Shown piece by piece: positions 1 through 8,702 of a stretch of 14,322 nucleotides of DNA; within the stretch, counting starts at the first letter, position 1; every line of letters begins with the position of its first letter. The notes under the pieces are model-generated. The model saw only the letters and a list, made by a program, of their open reading frames with translations, was not told the DNA's origin and searched no databases. Both the position numbers and the translations under genes were made by a program. Source of the stretch: Blastomyces gilchristii SLH14081 (lineage: Eukaryota; Ascomycota; Eurotiomycetes; Onygenales; Ajellomycetaceae); NCBI RefSeq assembly GCF_000003855.2, contig NW_003101624.1, positions 68,732 to 83,053 of the forward strand, given 5' to 3'.

Positions 1-121
1 AAATATCTGTAGAAGATGAAATATAACTTTTATACTATAACTTCTAATAAGTTAGTATAGTATAATCTTTGCTAATAACCTGATTATAATAAGAATATTA
101 ACACTGTTATTTACACACTTT
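1..121. other. AT-rich left flank, no gene seen
   Basis: Short AT-rich sequence outside the retrotransposon. No reading frame or repeat could be tied to it. It is the insertion target side of the gypsy element, which begins after the duplicated AATTT. Confidence 0.6.
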
Positions 122-126
122 AATTT
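122..126. repeat. Target-site duplication, left copy (AATTT)
   Basis: AATTT lies directly before the TGTCAC start of the 5' LTR and is repeated directly after the 3' LTR. Five bases is the usual Ty3/gypsy integrase stagger. It contains no C or G, so C-to-T mutation could not have erased it. Confidence 0.85.
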
Positions 127-410
127 TGTCACGCTCCCGGCCGCGCAAGGCCCCGTTGCGGTTTCACACGGCCCATCACTTCCATGCGGATGATTTCATC
201 CTGTTTGAACCGGTTTCCAATCACTCTATGACATCATTCAGATATATCATAGAAAGATCTCATTGATAAATATGAGAACCTCACTTCTATACAAGATTAG
301 CAGATTACTCTTTCTTGACAGTAAGACATCACTGAGATATCACTCTGACTATTCTTGCTTATGAAATGAGAGAAGAGTATTCACTCATTATTTATATAGA
401 ATAACTAAAT

Positions 411-436
411 ACTGACTTCTTATTAAAGAAGTCAGT
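411..436 (+). other. Perfect hairpin in LTR followed by T-rich run
   Basis: ACTGACTTCTT and AAGAAGTCAGT form an 11-bp perfect stem around the loop ATTA, followed by GATTTGTTTTTCTT. The 3' LTR (7680-7705) and the inverted fragment (about 12091-12115) keep the same fold with G-U type changes. Whether it works at the RNA level is inference. Confidence 0.6.
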
Positions 437-495
437 GATTTGTTTTTCTTCTACTGAAATATATACAAGAGTTACTGTGTGTCTTATATAATCTT

Positions 496-509
496 CTTAG
501 TATACTAAG
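496..509. other. 14-bp perfect palindrome in LTR
   Basis: CTTAGTATACTAAG is its own reverse complement and is unchanged at 7765-7778 in the 3' LTR and at 12023-12036 in the inverted LTR fragment. It could be a dimeric protein-binding site in the LTR; the function is unknown. Confidence 0.55.
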
Positions 510-847
510 TATTATATCTGTGATATTCTTACAATTACTCTGTAATCTATAAACTCACTATTTAAGTAAGATAGTTAAGCTCACTTATACAGCTTCTTAA
601 ACAACTATCTCTATATAATACTACTAACTAGTCACGGCTTCAATTCTATTATATTACAATTCAAATCACTTTATCTGATTATAAGTTTGAATCAGTTGAG
701 CTCTAACAGACTGATATGATCTCATACACCTGCACTGAGACTGATATAATCTCACTCTCTGAGAGAAATACTACATTATTCTCTAGAGTGTGTACATCTC
801 TACTCTGACAGACATCTGAGATTTCTGAATCTACTGTATATTTTGAT

Positions 848-1636
848 ATGAGTTCTTCAACTGCTCTGCTACTGCTGCAGTCTCTACACATCTACATCTA
901 CTATAAAGATAGAGACATTAAGATCAGAGATTCTCTGAGATATAAGAGAAATATCTTATCTAAATTTCACAGCTTTATCTGTACTCTTGAACAGAAATTC
1001 TGCCTTAATTCAAGTCAGTATAATACTTATAAGATATAAGTAATATACACTATCAATCTTCTTGAAGACATCTCTGCAACTACTTGAGCTATTAAGAAGA
1101 GAGAGCTTAAGTGTATCAATACTGTTATAATTTAAGAAGAATTCAAGAACTTTCTACTGAATTAAATTGAAGATTACTGTAACTGCAGCTTCACAGCAGT
1201 ACAGTAATTCAACTTATTATATTAATAAGATGATAAGAATTCTTTCAATTTCAATATAAGATTTGAAGAATATTGAGAGGAATTGACTGATGATTTGAAT
1301 TAATTAAAGATACAGCTTTATCTTATAAAGTTGACTTATAAGATGTAGATAATAATATTACAGTATCAGAGTTCATTAATTAATCACACTGAGCTTGTCA
1401 ATCTGACTTCTCAGATCTATTTAAATAATCAATTCTCTGAGAAAAAGATTAATAAGATCTCTTCTAAGTAATTAATAATGAAATCTAAACAGCACTGTGA
1501 CAGCTTCAGTATAGAGAAAGTAAAGAAGAATTCTAAATATTCTGATTCTTCACTTACTGTGAAGAATTATTAAAAAAGATTTGATAAAGATCTCTGTTTC
1601 AACTGCAGAGCTGATGATTACTATATCAGTGATTAT
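848..1636 (+). other. gag: Gag region with CCHC zinc knuckle
   Basis: Gag packages the RNA into virus-like particles. From ATG 848 the frame gives a gag-like start, including the segment LEQKFCLNSSQY near 990, interrupted by TAA at 1037. Around 1255-1440 it reads like the fungal gypsy gag core (RFEEYWEEL, then a segment ending near TSQIYLNNQFSEKK, if TGA is read as lost Trp). At 1595-1636 the knuckle spacing CX2CX4(H)X4(C) is intact, but the His and last Cys are both Tyr (TAC, TAT), as expected from C-to-T and G-to-A changes. Zinc binding would be lost. Confidence 0.8.
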
Positions 1637-1814
1637 AAGAAACTGAAGAAGAGAAGAAACTGAGAAGATATCTTCTCAAAGTTAACTTCTCTTCTGACAA
1701 ATATATCTATAGAAGATAAAGAAGAGAAAGAAATAAAGAATTGATAATACTTATATCTCTGAGTTTATATTATGATCACAATGTATATTCTGAATAAGAA
1801 GATATCAGTGAGAT

Positions 1815-1930
1815 ATCTACTCAACTCTGAAATAAATACTAACTTTATATTTTATTTCTTTTCTTTAATAAAGAATTGAAAGAAGATAGACTTATCAGAT
1901 TATATGAAATTTACTGATGAAATAAAGTAT
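1815..1930 (+). other. Retroviral-type aspartic protease remnant
   Basis: The protease would cut Gag-Pol into mature proteins. The active-site triad is recognisable as LLNSE at 1817-1831, where the family has LLDSG: both Asp-to-Asn and Gly-to-Glu are single G-to-A changes. The following NTNFI fits the family's NFI strand. The rest of the fold is too mutated to mark. The assignment rests on this motif, on frame and on its position between the zinc knuckle and RT. Confidence 0.65.
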
Positions 1931-2389
1931 CACTGTTTTAATATAATTTAAGTGAAGTATGTGATTACAGACTTAGAAGAAATCTCTAAGAAGAGCAGTC
2001 TGCTTCTTCACACTGTTAATATCATAGATGAGAATATTATTCTAAATCTTCTATAATTGAGAGAAAACAATTCTCTCATTAACTGAGTTATTCAGATGTG
2101 ACAGTACTGTCTCACTGATGAAGAGACAGTAATAGAGAAATCTGAAGAGTTTCATCAGAAGAATCTTGAGAAAAAGATAGAGTTAATATACTGTGTAGTA
2201 GATGATTGAGACTTGAGAATAGATGAAGAAGTCATCACTCTCACTGCAAGATTAGCAGCAGTATCTATTATTGAAGACAGATGTACACAACATCTCTTTA
2301 CAGATTATAAGAATATCTTTTCAGAAAAGAAAGCAGTGAAGTTTTTTGATATCAAGATATAATATAAGATTTATCTTGAAGATAGTGTA

Positions 2390-3180
2390 ATGATACTATA
2401 CAGATCTCTTTATAACTTGTCTGTAAAGAAATTGAATATTCTGTACAAATATCTTGAGAAAGTGTAATTAAAAAACTGAATATACTTATCAAAGAGTCTG
2501 ACAGAAGTGTCTATACTCTTTATACTCAAGAAGAATAATAGACTATGTCTATGTATAGACTACAGAGATCTCAGTAAGATAATAGTTAAGAATTACTATT
2601 TATTACTGTTAATTAATGAGATGATTGATTAATTATCTAGAGTAAAGATATTCTCAAAGATTGATATACAGAATATCTATTATAGAATCAGAGTTAATAA
2701 AGATGACATTTGAAAAACAGCTTTTCATATCAAGTACAGCAATTTTGAATATCTTGTTTTATCTTTTAGTCTTTATAATACTTCAGTCATCTTTCAGATC
2801 TATATAAATAAGACACTGTGAGATCTTGTTAACATCTTCTGTATAGTATATCTGAATAATATTCTAATCTTCTCAAAATCAGAGAAAGAATATGATACTC
2901 ATGTTCAAGAAGTGTTGAGTCACTTGAGACAGTATTAACTCTATACAAACACTGAAAAATACTTGTTCTACATCCAGGAGATTGATTTCTTAAATTATAT
3001 TATTGAGATACATAACATTTCAATGAACAGAAGCTGAGTCTCTGTTATTAAGAATTGATCAGTGCTGTGAATATACTGTGAGATACAGATGTTTCTAGAA
3101 TTTGTAAATTTCTACAGATAATTTATCTATACATATTTATAAATTACTATTCTTCTTACAGATCTGTTAAAGAGAAGTAT
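2390..3180 (+). other. Reverse transcriptase domain, active site mutated to YLNN
   Basis: The order of motifs is that of gypsy RT: CIDYRDLSKI (2552 onward), then a KIFSKIDI block near 2645, WKTAF with Trp as TGA at 2711, FEYLVLSFSLYN near 2745, YLNN at 2849-2860 where the family has YLDD, and FVNFYRQFI (about 3100) in the thumb/connection. Both catalytic Asp codons changed GAT to AAT, which should abolish polymerisation. The family identity is clear. Confidence 0.93.
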
Positions 3181-3304
3181 GAAAAACAGAAAAATGAAAT
3201 CATTTACTCTCACTCAAGATACTGTACAGATATTTACAGAATTAAAACAAGCTTTTACATATATTATAATACTGAATCACTTTAACTTTAACTTATTCAG
3301 TCAG

Positions 3305-3790
3305 TGTGAGACTGATGTATTCAGAAATGAGATCTGTGAAATCTTTTCACAGTTGACACTGAAGATCTTTCAATATTGAAAGAATCAGAGAATAATTATC
3401 TCTGAGAATACAGACAATGAATTATCTGTGAGAGAAGATTTTTTCATAGAGTCTATAAGATATTATGAATGAAGATCAGTGATCTTCTTCTTCAAGAAGT
3501 TATCACTTATACAGAGAAGATATGATACTCATAATCAGAAGATATTAATAATTATTGAATTCTTTAAGATCTGATAATATTATCTTCAAACTAGTAAGTA
3601 CTCAGTGTAAGTTCTCACTGATTATGTAAATCTGCATTACTTCTTAATAACAAAGAGCTTGACAAAATATCAAGCCAGATGAGCAGAGCTGCTTTCAAAG
3701 TATAATTTCTATATTTAATACTATTCAGATCAGCTTAATCTCACTAATATACTATCTAAACAGCCTGATTATAATATCATTAATACAGAG
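3305..3790 (+). other. Gypsy RNase H domain remnant
   Basis: It degrades RNA in RNA-DNA hybrids during replication. The first catalytic Asp survives (ETD, GAT at 3314-3316). The family's glutamate in the ELLAI-like helix is Lys (QKILII, near 3540). VLTDYVNLHYF near 3615 keeps its Asp, and the last one is Asn in LTNILSKQPDY (family ADALSRRPDY) near 3750. QARWAELLSKY near 3675 is well kept. So two of the four acids appear lost by G-to-A. Confidence 0.85.
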
Positions 3791-4261
3791 AAGAATTCTA
3801 TAAAAGAATCTCTGCTATCACTGCAGAAGAAGCTGACTGTAGAGAATTCAGATTCTCTAAAACTCAGAAACAGTGCTGATAAGACAGCTGTATAACTCAG
3901 TATAGAAGATGAAAGAAAACCTGAATCTCTGCAGAGAACTGACACTGAAGATTATAAGCTTCTTATATTATATCTTATAATCATTGAATTGATAAAGAAT
4001 AAAACAATCTATAATCTTTTAATCTGACTACTTTTGAAATTTATTAATGAGTTATAGAAGAGAAATGCCTCTACTATAGCTTAAATTCAGAAGTTAAAGA
4101 AGAAAGAATTCAGTTTAAACTTGAAAGAGACAGACTCTGAACAGAGTGATACTGTTAAAAAACTAAGTTACTGATAATTAGAAGAATGTGAACTTCTACT
4201 ACTAAATAATTCAGTCTTCATTTCTTATAGTAGAGCAGTGTATCAGAAGTTATTAAGAATT

Positions 4262-4900
4262 CATCATAATAATTCTCATACAGAGCACTTTAGATTAGAG
4301 AAGACTGAGAAGCTTCTAAAATATAAATATATTTAAGATAAGCTCTGAACAGATATTAAAGAGTATATTAAGACTTATAATATCTGTTAAAGAATAAAGA
4401 TCTCATAGTATAAGTAATACAGTAAATTGATATCACTGTCTATTTCAAAGAGCTTATGATAGAATCTATTAATGAATTTCATAGTTAATCTACTGAAGTT
4501 GATAAGAGTTAAAGAATATGACTCAATTTTAATCATTATTAACTGTTTTATAAAGATAATCAAATATATCTCTACTTATAAAAAGATTAAAGCCTCTGAA
4601 TTGACTGACCTGTTTTTAGATATCATTATTTATAATCACAGTGCTCTGAAATCATTGATAACAGATCAAGAATTTCTCTTCATCAGTAAATACTGATCAG
4701 CTTTTTACTATTATCTTATAATAAGATATCATCTCAGTACTGCATTTTATCTGCAGATAGATAATCTGACTGAATATCAGAATCAGATACTAGAACAGCA
4801 TCTTCAAGTGTTCTATTTATATTATTAAAATAATTGACTCAAACATCTTCTAATTCCTGAATTTGTATATAACAATGTAAAGAATGTAATCTTAAAGATA
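4262..4900 (+). other. Integrase remnant (HHCC and DDE core)
   Basis: Integrase inserts the cDNA. The HHCC zinc domain starts at HHNNSHTEHF (4262 onward); its CX2C end reads YNIC with a TAA where the family has Gln after the second Cys (4385-4390), so the first Cys appears as Tyr. In the core the first catalytic Asp is Asn (AAC at 4541-4543), the second Asp is kept (LITDQE, GAT at 4664-4666), and the Glu is kept in NLTEYQNQILEQHL (GAA at 4772-4774). STAFYLQIDN, FVYNN and the GPY/F-proximal FHIFYLKLY (about 5315) follow in order. Confidence 0.9.
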
Positions 4901-5395
4901 TCTTCTTTCTATACTTATTATAAATATAATTCTTCATTACTCAGTGATATTACAGATGATATTTCAAAGAGAGAAATAGACAGTCAGAATATCAAATAGA
5001 TACAGAGAACAGAGTATTTCTCAGTATCAGAAGTCAAAGTGAGATTGAAACTTTTAAATAAAATTCATAAGAAGACAGTGAAAAGTATTCATTATATTCA
5101 GAAGTAGTAGATAAAATACTATAATTGAAAATATCTTTCAATGAAGTTCTTAATAGAGAATTAAGTACTACTTTCAGCAAAGAATATCAAGATAATGAGA
5201 TTATATAAGAAGCTCAGTGAGTGATGACTAGAATCTTTCTCAGTAATAAGAGTGATAAGTAAGCAGATATATAAGTTAAAATTATTCTCAGAATTGAAAT
5301 CAATTCATTCTGTTTTTCACATTTTCTATTTAAAGCTCTATAAGTAATATCTCAGAGTGAAGCTGTCTCAGTCAGATAGTATTAAGATTAAGAGT

Positions 5396-5570
5396 GATAC
5401 TGAATATCTTATGAAGAAAATATTGAATAAGTAAATATATTACAGTAAGTTTCAATATCTTATTAAATAAGAAGATTATTCATTATCAGAGAATTTATCA
5501 AAACTGCTTAAGTATTTGAAAAATGCTGAGAAAGAGATTGTAAGTTATGAGATAATTAATAGAGATTATC
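5396..5570 (+). other. Chromodomain at the end of Pol
   Basis: After FHIFYLKLY (family: FHVSLLEPY) the frame shows a chromodomain pattern: an EYLMKKILNK block, FQYLIK, EDYSLSEN where the family has a (W)EGYPPEENTWE-like stretch, then LLKYLKNAEKEI. In chromoviruses this module steers integration to histone-marked chromatin. Aromatic cage positions are partly lost (Trp codons as TAA or changed). The assignment is by order, length and alignment by eye. Confidence 0.75.
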
Positions 5571-5818
5571 TCATTACATATCAGAGATATTGAGTAAGAA
5601 ATACTGTTTAAGACTTCTCATTTTTCTTAAAAAGTTTTTTAGAGATAATCTTGCAGTAATAAGCTGATATCTTATTAACTCTGTAGCACTCTTCTTCTAT
5701 TTTCTCTTAAAGAATTTTTAGAAGTTTAATAAGACTACATAAGTATAAAATTCCTGAAGTCATTAATAAGAAAAGAAAGAAATATTTAAAATTAATAAAG
5801 ATTAATATTATTAATCTA

Positions 5819-5852
5819 CAGACTGCTGCTATTCTAATAGAGCTGCAGTCTG
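5819..5852. other. Inverted repeat (11-bp arms, one mismatch)
   Basis: CAGACTGCTGC (5819-5829) and GCTGCAGTCTG (5842-5852) pair at 10 of 11 positions around a 12-base loop. It lies just after the chromodomain end. Confidence 0.45.
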
Positions 5853-6172
5853 CTGAAAAAGTAAAAAGAGAGAATCAGAGCCTACTTATCAATAATTACA
5901 TTCTTATTAAACTTATTCTTCACTGTTGAAGTCTTCAGTACTGATATCTTTATCTGCTGAGAAGTTAGTACTATGATACTGCAGAGAAGCATGCTATAGA
6001 AGAGTATAAGAGATACTGAAAATATTAACTTATTAACTTACAAAGTATCTCAGTTATCTGTTTCAACTGAAGTAAGATTCTCTTTAATCAGTGATTAATC
6101 TTCACAGTGCTTTTAATAGTGATATCAGCTGATCTCTTCTTAGAGTCAGTCATTCTGAAATGTTTTTTTATC

Positions 6173-6988
6173 TCAGAGACTCATGCTTTCATCTTCATTT
6201 ACAGATAAGTAAGAAGAATCTCTTCAATCTTGATAAAATCTGTTAATACTTGAAGTTCTGAGACTCTCACTCTGTACTGCTTGAGCATCTGAGCTTCTTA
6301 TCAGAGCTGATATAATGTCTTTCTGTGAGATAATACTTACAGAGAGACAGAAGTTATTATTACAGATATAATGAAAATAACAGAAGTGAGAGAAGAAGTA
6401 GATATATAAAATCTCTCTCTTCTTCAGCTGCTTAGTATAGTACAGATAAGTGACAGTGCTAATCAGAGACTGCACTGAAGCCTTCTCACAGAGAGAAGAC
6501 AAAGAAACTGTGAAACTCTGCAGACTCAACTCAGCAGCATTCTAAGCAGAGCTCAGACATATCATAGAAGAGAAACTATGAATTAAGCTTTTCAGAGTCA
6601 CTGTCTTCAGAATCAAGCTCTCTTCAGAGTTCTCTTCAAATAATCATACAGGGTCATATATCACTGTGTTGATTGAGAGGGGGGGCAGCATTGCAATGAT
6701 GATAAGAGGGGCAGAGAACAGATCAGACACAGACAAACCAGTCAGTAGAAGAAATGACATCTCACTGCAAGGCATGGCTACTACCACCGCAGCTGCAAGA
6801 GATGCAGAAGAGGGAGAAAATATGACAATGAGAGTGATGCTTCTGCAGCTCATTGACACTGCTGTCTTCACCTTCAACTGAGCTTTCTTGACAGTCACAG
6901 AGACTGCAGTCACATCACAAAGACATTTACTTACTAGAAAATGTCAGAATAAGTCCTTATTTTCTCTCAAGAATAATACTCTCATGCA
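6173..6988 (-). pseudogene. Possible antisense reading frame in the gypsy 3' region
   Basis: On the - strand one frame runs from about 6988 down to 6173 with only a few stops (TGA at 6944-6946, 6644-6646, 6224-6226 and 6173-6175, and a TAG near 6541), far fewer than elsewhere in this element; three stops in a row cap it at 6989-6997. All TGA could be mutated Trp or Arg codons. The upper part is hydrophobic (LAAAVVVAMPCSEMSFLLL); the lower part is polar (RTSSINRFYQD). No ATG is left at its start. Some plant gypsy lineages carry antisense genes at this position. Because + frames are open here too, this may simply reflect lighter mutation of the region. No family recognised. Confidence 0.2.
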
Positions 6989-7380
6989 CTCACTATTACA
7001 GATGAGGAAGAGAGGAGAAAAATGTATCATAGAGAAGAGAAGATCTTTTCAAAAAATCCTGTCACTACTGTTAACTTTGTCTCTAAAATACATCACTTTT
7101 ACAGAGAATTTCATATATAAGATGAAATATGATAAGAGATCTGTAAGTCACTTGTTAACTATATTTTTTATATCTTAAATCAATATATAAGAAACTCACT
7201 TATCATATATTTAATTTAAATGAAGATGAGAAAAGAAAGATCTACACAGTCAGCAGAAAAACTCATCTATTTCTTTATATCACATACAACACATATACTG
7301 TCAATCAGTTGATAATTATTACTATATAATAAAGATAACTCTCAATTCAGTAATCTTAAGAGCATCAGAACTATACTCTT

Positions 7381-7394
7381 AAAGAAGAGAATAT
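7381..7394 (+). other. Candidate polypurine tract next to 3' LTR
   Basis: AAAGAAGAGA followed by ATAT abuts the 3' LTR start at 7395. This is the position where the plus-strand primer tract lies in LTR retrotransposons. It is identified by position and composition only. Confidence 0.6.
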
Positions 7395-7927
7395 TATCAC
7401 ACTCTCAGCTGTGTTAAGACTCTGTTACAGTTTCACACAGCTCATCACTTTTATACAGATGATTTCATTCTGTTTGAACTGATTTTCAATCACTCTATAA
7501 TATTATTCAGATATATTATAGAAAGATTTAATTAATAAATATAAGAATCTCACTTCTATACAAGATCAGCAGATTACTCTTTCTTAATAGTGAGATACTG
7601 CTGAGATATTACTGCAGCTATTCTTGCTTATGAAATGAGAGAAGAGTATTCACTCATTATCTATATAAAATAGCTAGATGCTGACTTCTTATCAAAGAAG
7701 TTAGTAATTTATTTTTCTTTTACTGAAATATATATAAGAGTTACTGTATATCTTATATAATCTTCTTAGTATACTAAGTATCATATCTGTAATATTCTTG
7801 CAATAACTGTGTAGTCTACAAGCTCACTATTCAATCAAGATAGTCAAGCTCACTTATACAGCTTCTCAAACAACTATCTCTACATAACACTGCTGACTAG
7901 TTATCACTTCAGTTCTGTCATGTTATA
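7395..7927 (+). repeat. 3' LTR of the gypsy element
   Basis: Matches 127-658 throughout. The start reads TATCAC (from TGTCAC by G-to-A) and the end TTATA (from TTACA by C-to-T), so both canonical ends have been mutated. In its first 110 bases most C and G that survive in the 5' LTR are T or A here. Elsewhere it keeps some C that the 5' LTR has lost (for example near 7566 and 7830), so the two copies were mutated independently. LTR divergence therefore cannot date the insertion. Confidence 0.95.
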
Positions 7928-7932
7928 AATTT
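7928..7932. repeat. Target-site duplication, right copy (AATTT)
   Basis: Identical to 122-126 and directly after the 3' LTR, confirming that both element ends are correctly placed and that this is an original insertion rather than a recombinant. Confidence 0.85.
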
Positions 7933-8702
7933 ACAAAAATAATAAGTTTTTACTGAGATAAACAGTCTGTAATATATATAAAAAAGAAAAAAATTATGTT
8001 ATTATTAAATTAAAAAATAAAGAAAAATAAAAACTGAGCTATGAACACAATTTCTTAATTAATAAAAAGTCAAAGAAAATTCATATTTTTATTATTTATA
8101 ATACTCAATCTCTTTACAACTATTAATTCTCTCTCTTAAAAAAATAGAGAGTATTATATCTGTGATACAGACACTTATTACATTTAATATGAAAATTTCT
8201 GAAAATGTATAGATTTCAAGAAAATTGAATATTAAAGTATATACAGTTGTAATACAGTATTGAGAACTGATTATCTGTATATATTATCAGATATTTCTTA
8301 TAAAACTGTATTCACTCTCATAGTTATACTGAAGTATTCAGCTGAGAAATTATTATTTTTATTATTAGTCTTCAATTATAGATGTATACAGTCAGAGACT
8401 ATGACATCTATCTGAGAACTTTTAGTTCTCAGAGTTTTTCCTATATCTATGAAGTTAACTATTATACATTCACCAATTTCAGATATGCAAAATCAGAAAA
8501 TTCCAGCTCAGAATAGAAAAACTGTTTACAAATTACAGTATTTTAACATCTTCTGATACTTTGAAATCATTTAACAATATCATGACAAAAGAAAAGAGAA
8601 CACAGTCTTAAAGATAGACACATTAAATAGAGAGATAGAAAAGAATTGAAAGAAAAAGATAAAGTAAAGAGAGACTGTAAGAAAACAAATTATTAAAAGA
8701 TA
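7933..8702. other. AT-rich spacer, no gene seen
   Basis: About 770 bases with no supportable reading frame on either strand. It contains a strong short hairpin (8411-8433) and ends in a purine-rich stretch (about 8584-8700) just before the 3' end of the LINE. No repeat partner was found inside the window. Confidence 0.6.
8411..8433. other. Perfect hairpin with 10-bp stem and TTT loop
   Basis: TCTGAGAACT and AGTTCTCAGA pair perfectly around TTT, followed after one base by T5. It resembles a terminator in form, but in a nuclear fungal context no function can be assigned. Confidence 0.5.

Larger units (their letters stand above)
127..658 (+). repeat. 5' LTR of the gypsy element
   Basis: Begins TGTCAC and ends TTACA (TG...CA ends). 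It aligns end to end with 7395-7927, with differences that are mostly C/T and G/A. The first ~120 bases (127-250) still carry many CpG, CC and GG steps, whereas the rest is as AT-rich as the internal region. It holds a perfect 11-bp stem hairpin (411-436) and a 14-bp palindrome (496-509), both shared with the other copies. As the 5' LTR it would have supplied the promoter and transcript start; I cannot place these exactly. Confidence 0.95.
716..5659 (+). pseudogene. gag-pol: Gag-Pol polyprotein remnant of the gypsy chromovirus
   Basis: All recognisable domains lie in one frame, with no frameshift: gag (about 848-1440), CCHC knuckle (1595-1636), protease (1815-1930), reverse transcriptase (2390-2940), RNase H (3305-3790), integrase (4262-4900) and chromodomain (5396-5570). 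The protein would have been about 1,650 residues, fitting a fused Gag-Pol. The start is uncertain: ATG 716 is 58 bases after the LTR, with one TGA before the next in-frame ATG at 848. The end is placed at the adjacent TAA codons at 5657-5662. Many in-frame stops are TGA at expected Trp (for example 2711, in the WKTAF motif) or TAA/TAG at expected Gln. Several catalytic acids are lost by G-to-A. It is certain as a remnant and not functional. Confidence 0.93.
5663..7380. other. Long extra internal region between Pol and 3' LTR
   Basis: Fungal chromoviruses normally end soon after the chromodomain, yet 1.7 kb remains here. The Gag-Pol frame stays fairly open from 5663 to about 6580, broken only by TGA, TAA and TAG of the RIP kind, with a charged segment QSAEKVKRENQSLL near 5850 and TERRQRNCETLQTQL near 6495. 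From about 6650 to 6930 the base composition turns GC-richer (a G7 run near 6679, ACCACCGCAGC near 6785), and several frames on both strands are open, including + strand stretches at 6666-6881 and 6888-7178. I recognise no protein family. It may be a third gene, captured DNA or a long untranslated region. Confidence 0.5.
127..7927 (+). mobile_element. Ty3/gypsy chromovirus LTR retrotransposon, full-length but mutationally dead
   Basis: A 7.8-kb element with two LTRs of about 532 bp in direct orientation, 5-bp flanking target duplications, an internal Gag-Pol in the order gag, protease, RT, RNase H, integrase, chromodomain, and a purine tract just before the 3' LTR. RT before integrase places it in Ty3/gypsy (Metaviridae), and the C-terminal chromodomain makes it a chromovirus, the usual fungal branch. 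The LTRs differ mainly by C/T and G/A transitions in both directions, and the internal region is full of TGA, TAA and TAG at positions where the family has Trp, Arg or Gln, which is the appearance of RIP. A 1.7-kb segment between the chromodomain and the 3' LTR is unexplained. The element cannot be active in its own right. Family-level naming would need a repeat-library comparison. Confidence 0.95.

Noticed and set aside
411..436. Bacterial-type intrinsic terminator
   Set aside because: The hairpin plus T-run looks like one, but the window is nuclear fungal repeat DNA, where such terminators do not apply.
659..690. tRNA primer-binding site directly after the 5' LTR
   Set aside because: The sequence after 658 (ATTCAAATCACTTTATCTGA) does not show a TGG-start match to a tRNA 3' end that I can name. 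Mutation may have erased it, or priming may be of another kind, so I do not call it.
703..891. Short - strand reading frame at the start of gag
   Set aside because: It lies opposite the gag start, has no family resemblance and is explained as a shadow of the + strand Gag frame.
716..5659. TGA read as Trp by an alternative (mitochondrial-type) genetic code
   Set aside because: In-frame TAA and TAG are also frequent, catalytic residues are lost by the same type of transition, and the LTR pair differs by C/T and G/A. Mutation explains this better than a variant code.
6666..7178. + strand open stretches (6666-6881 and 6888-7178) as a real gene
   Set aside because: They share one frame with a single TGA between them, but there is no recognisable motif, and other frames on both strands are equally open in this GC-richer island. 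Kept only as part of the unexplained 3' region.
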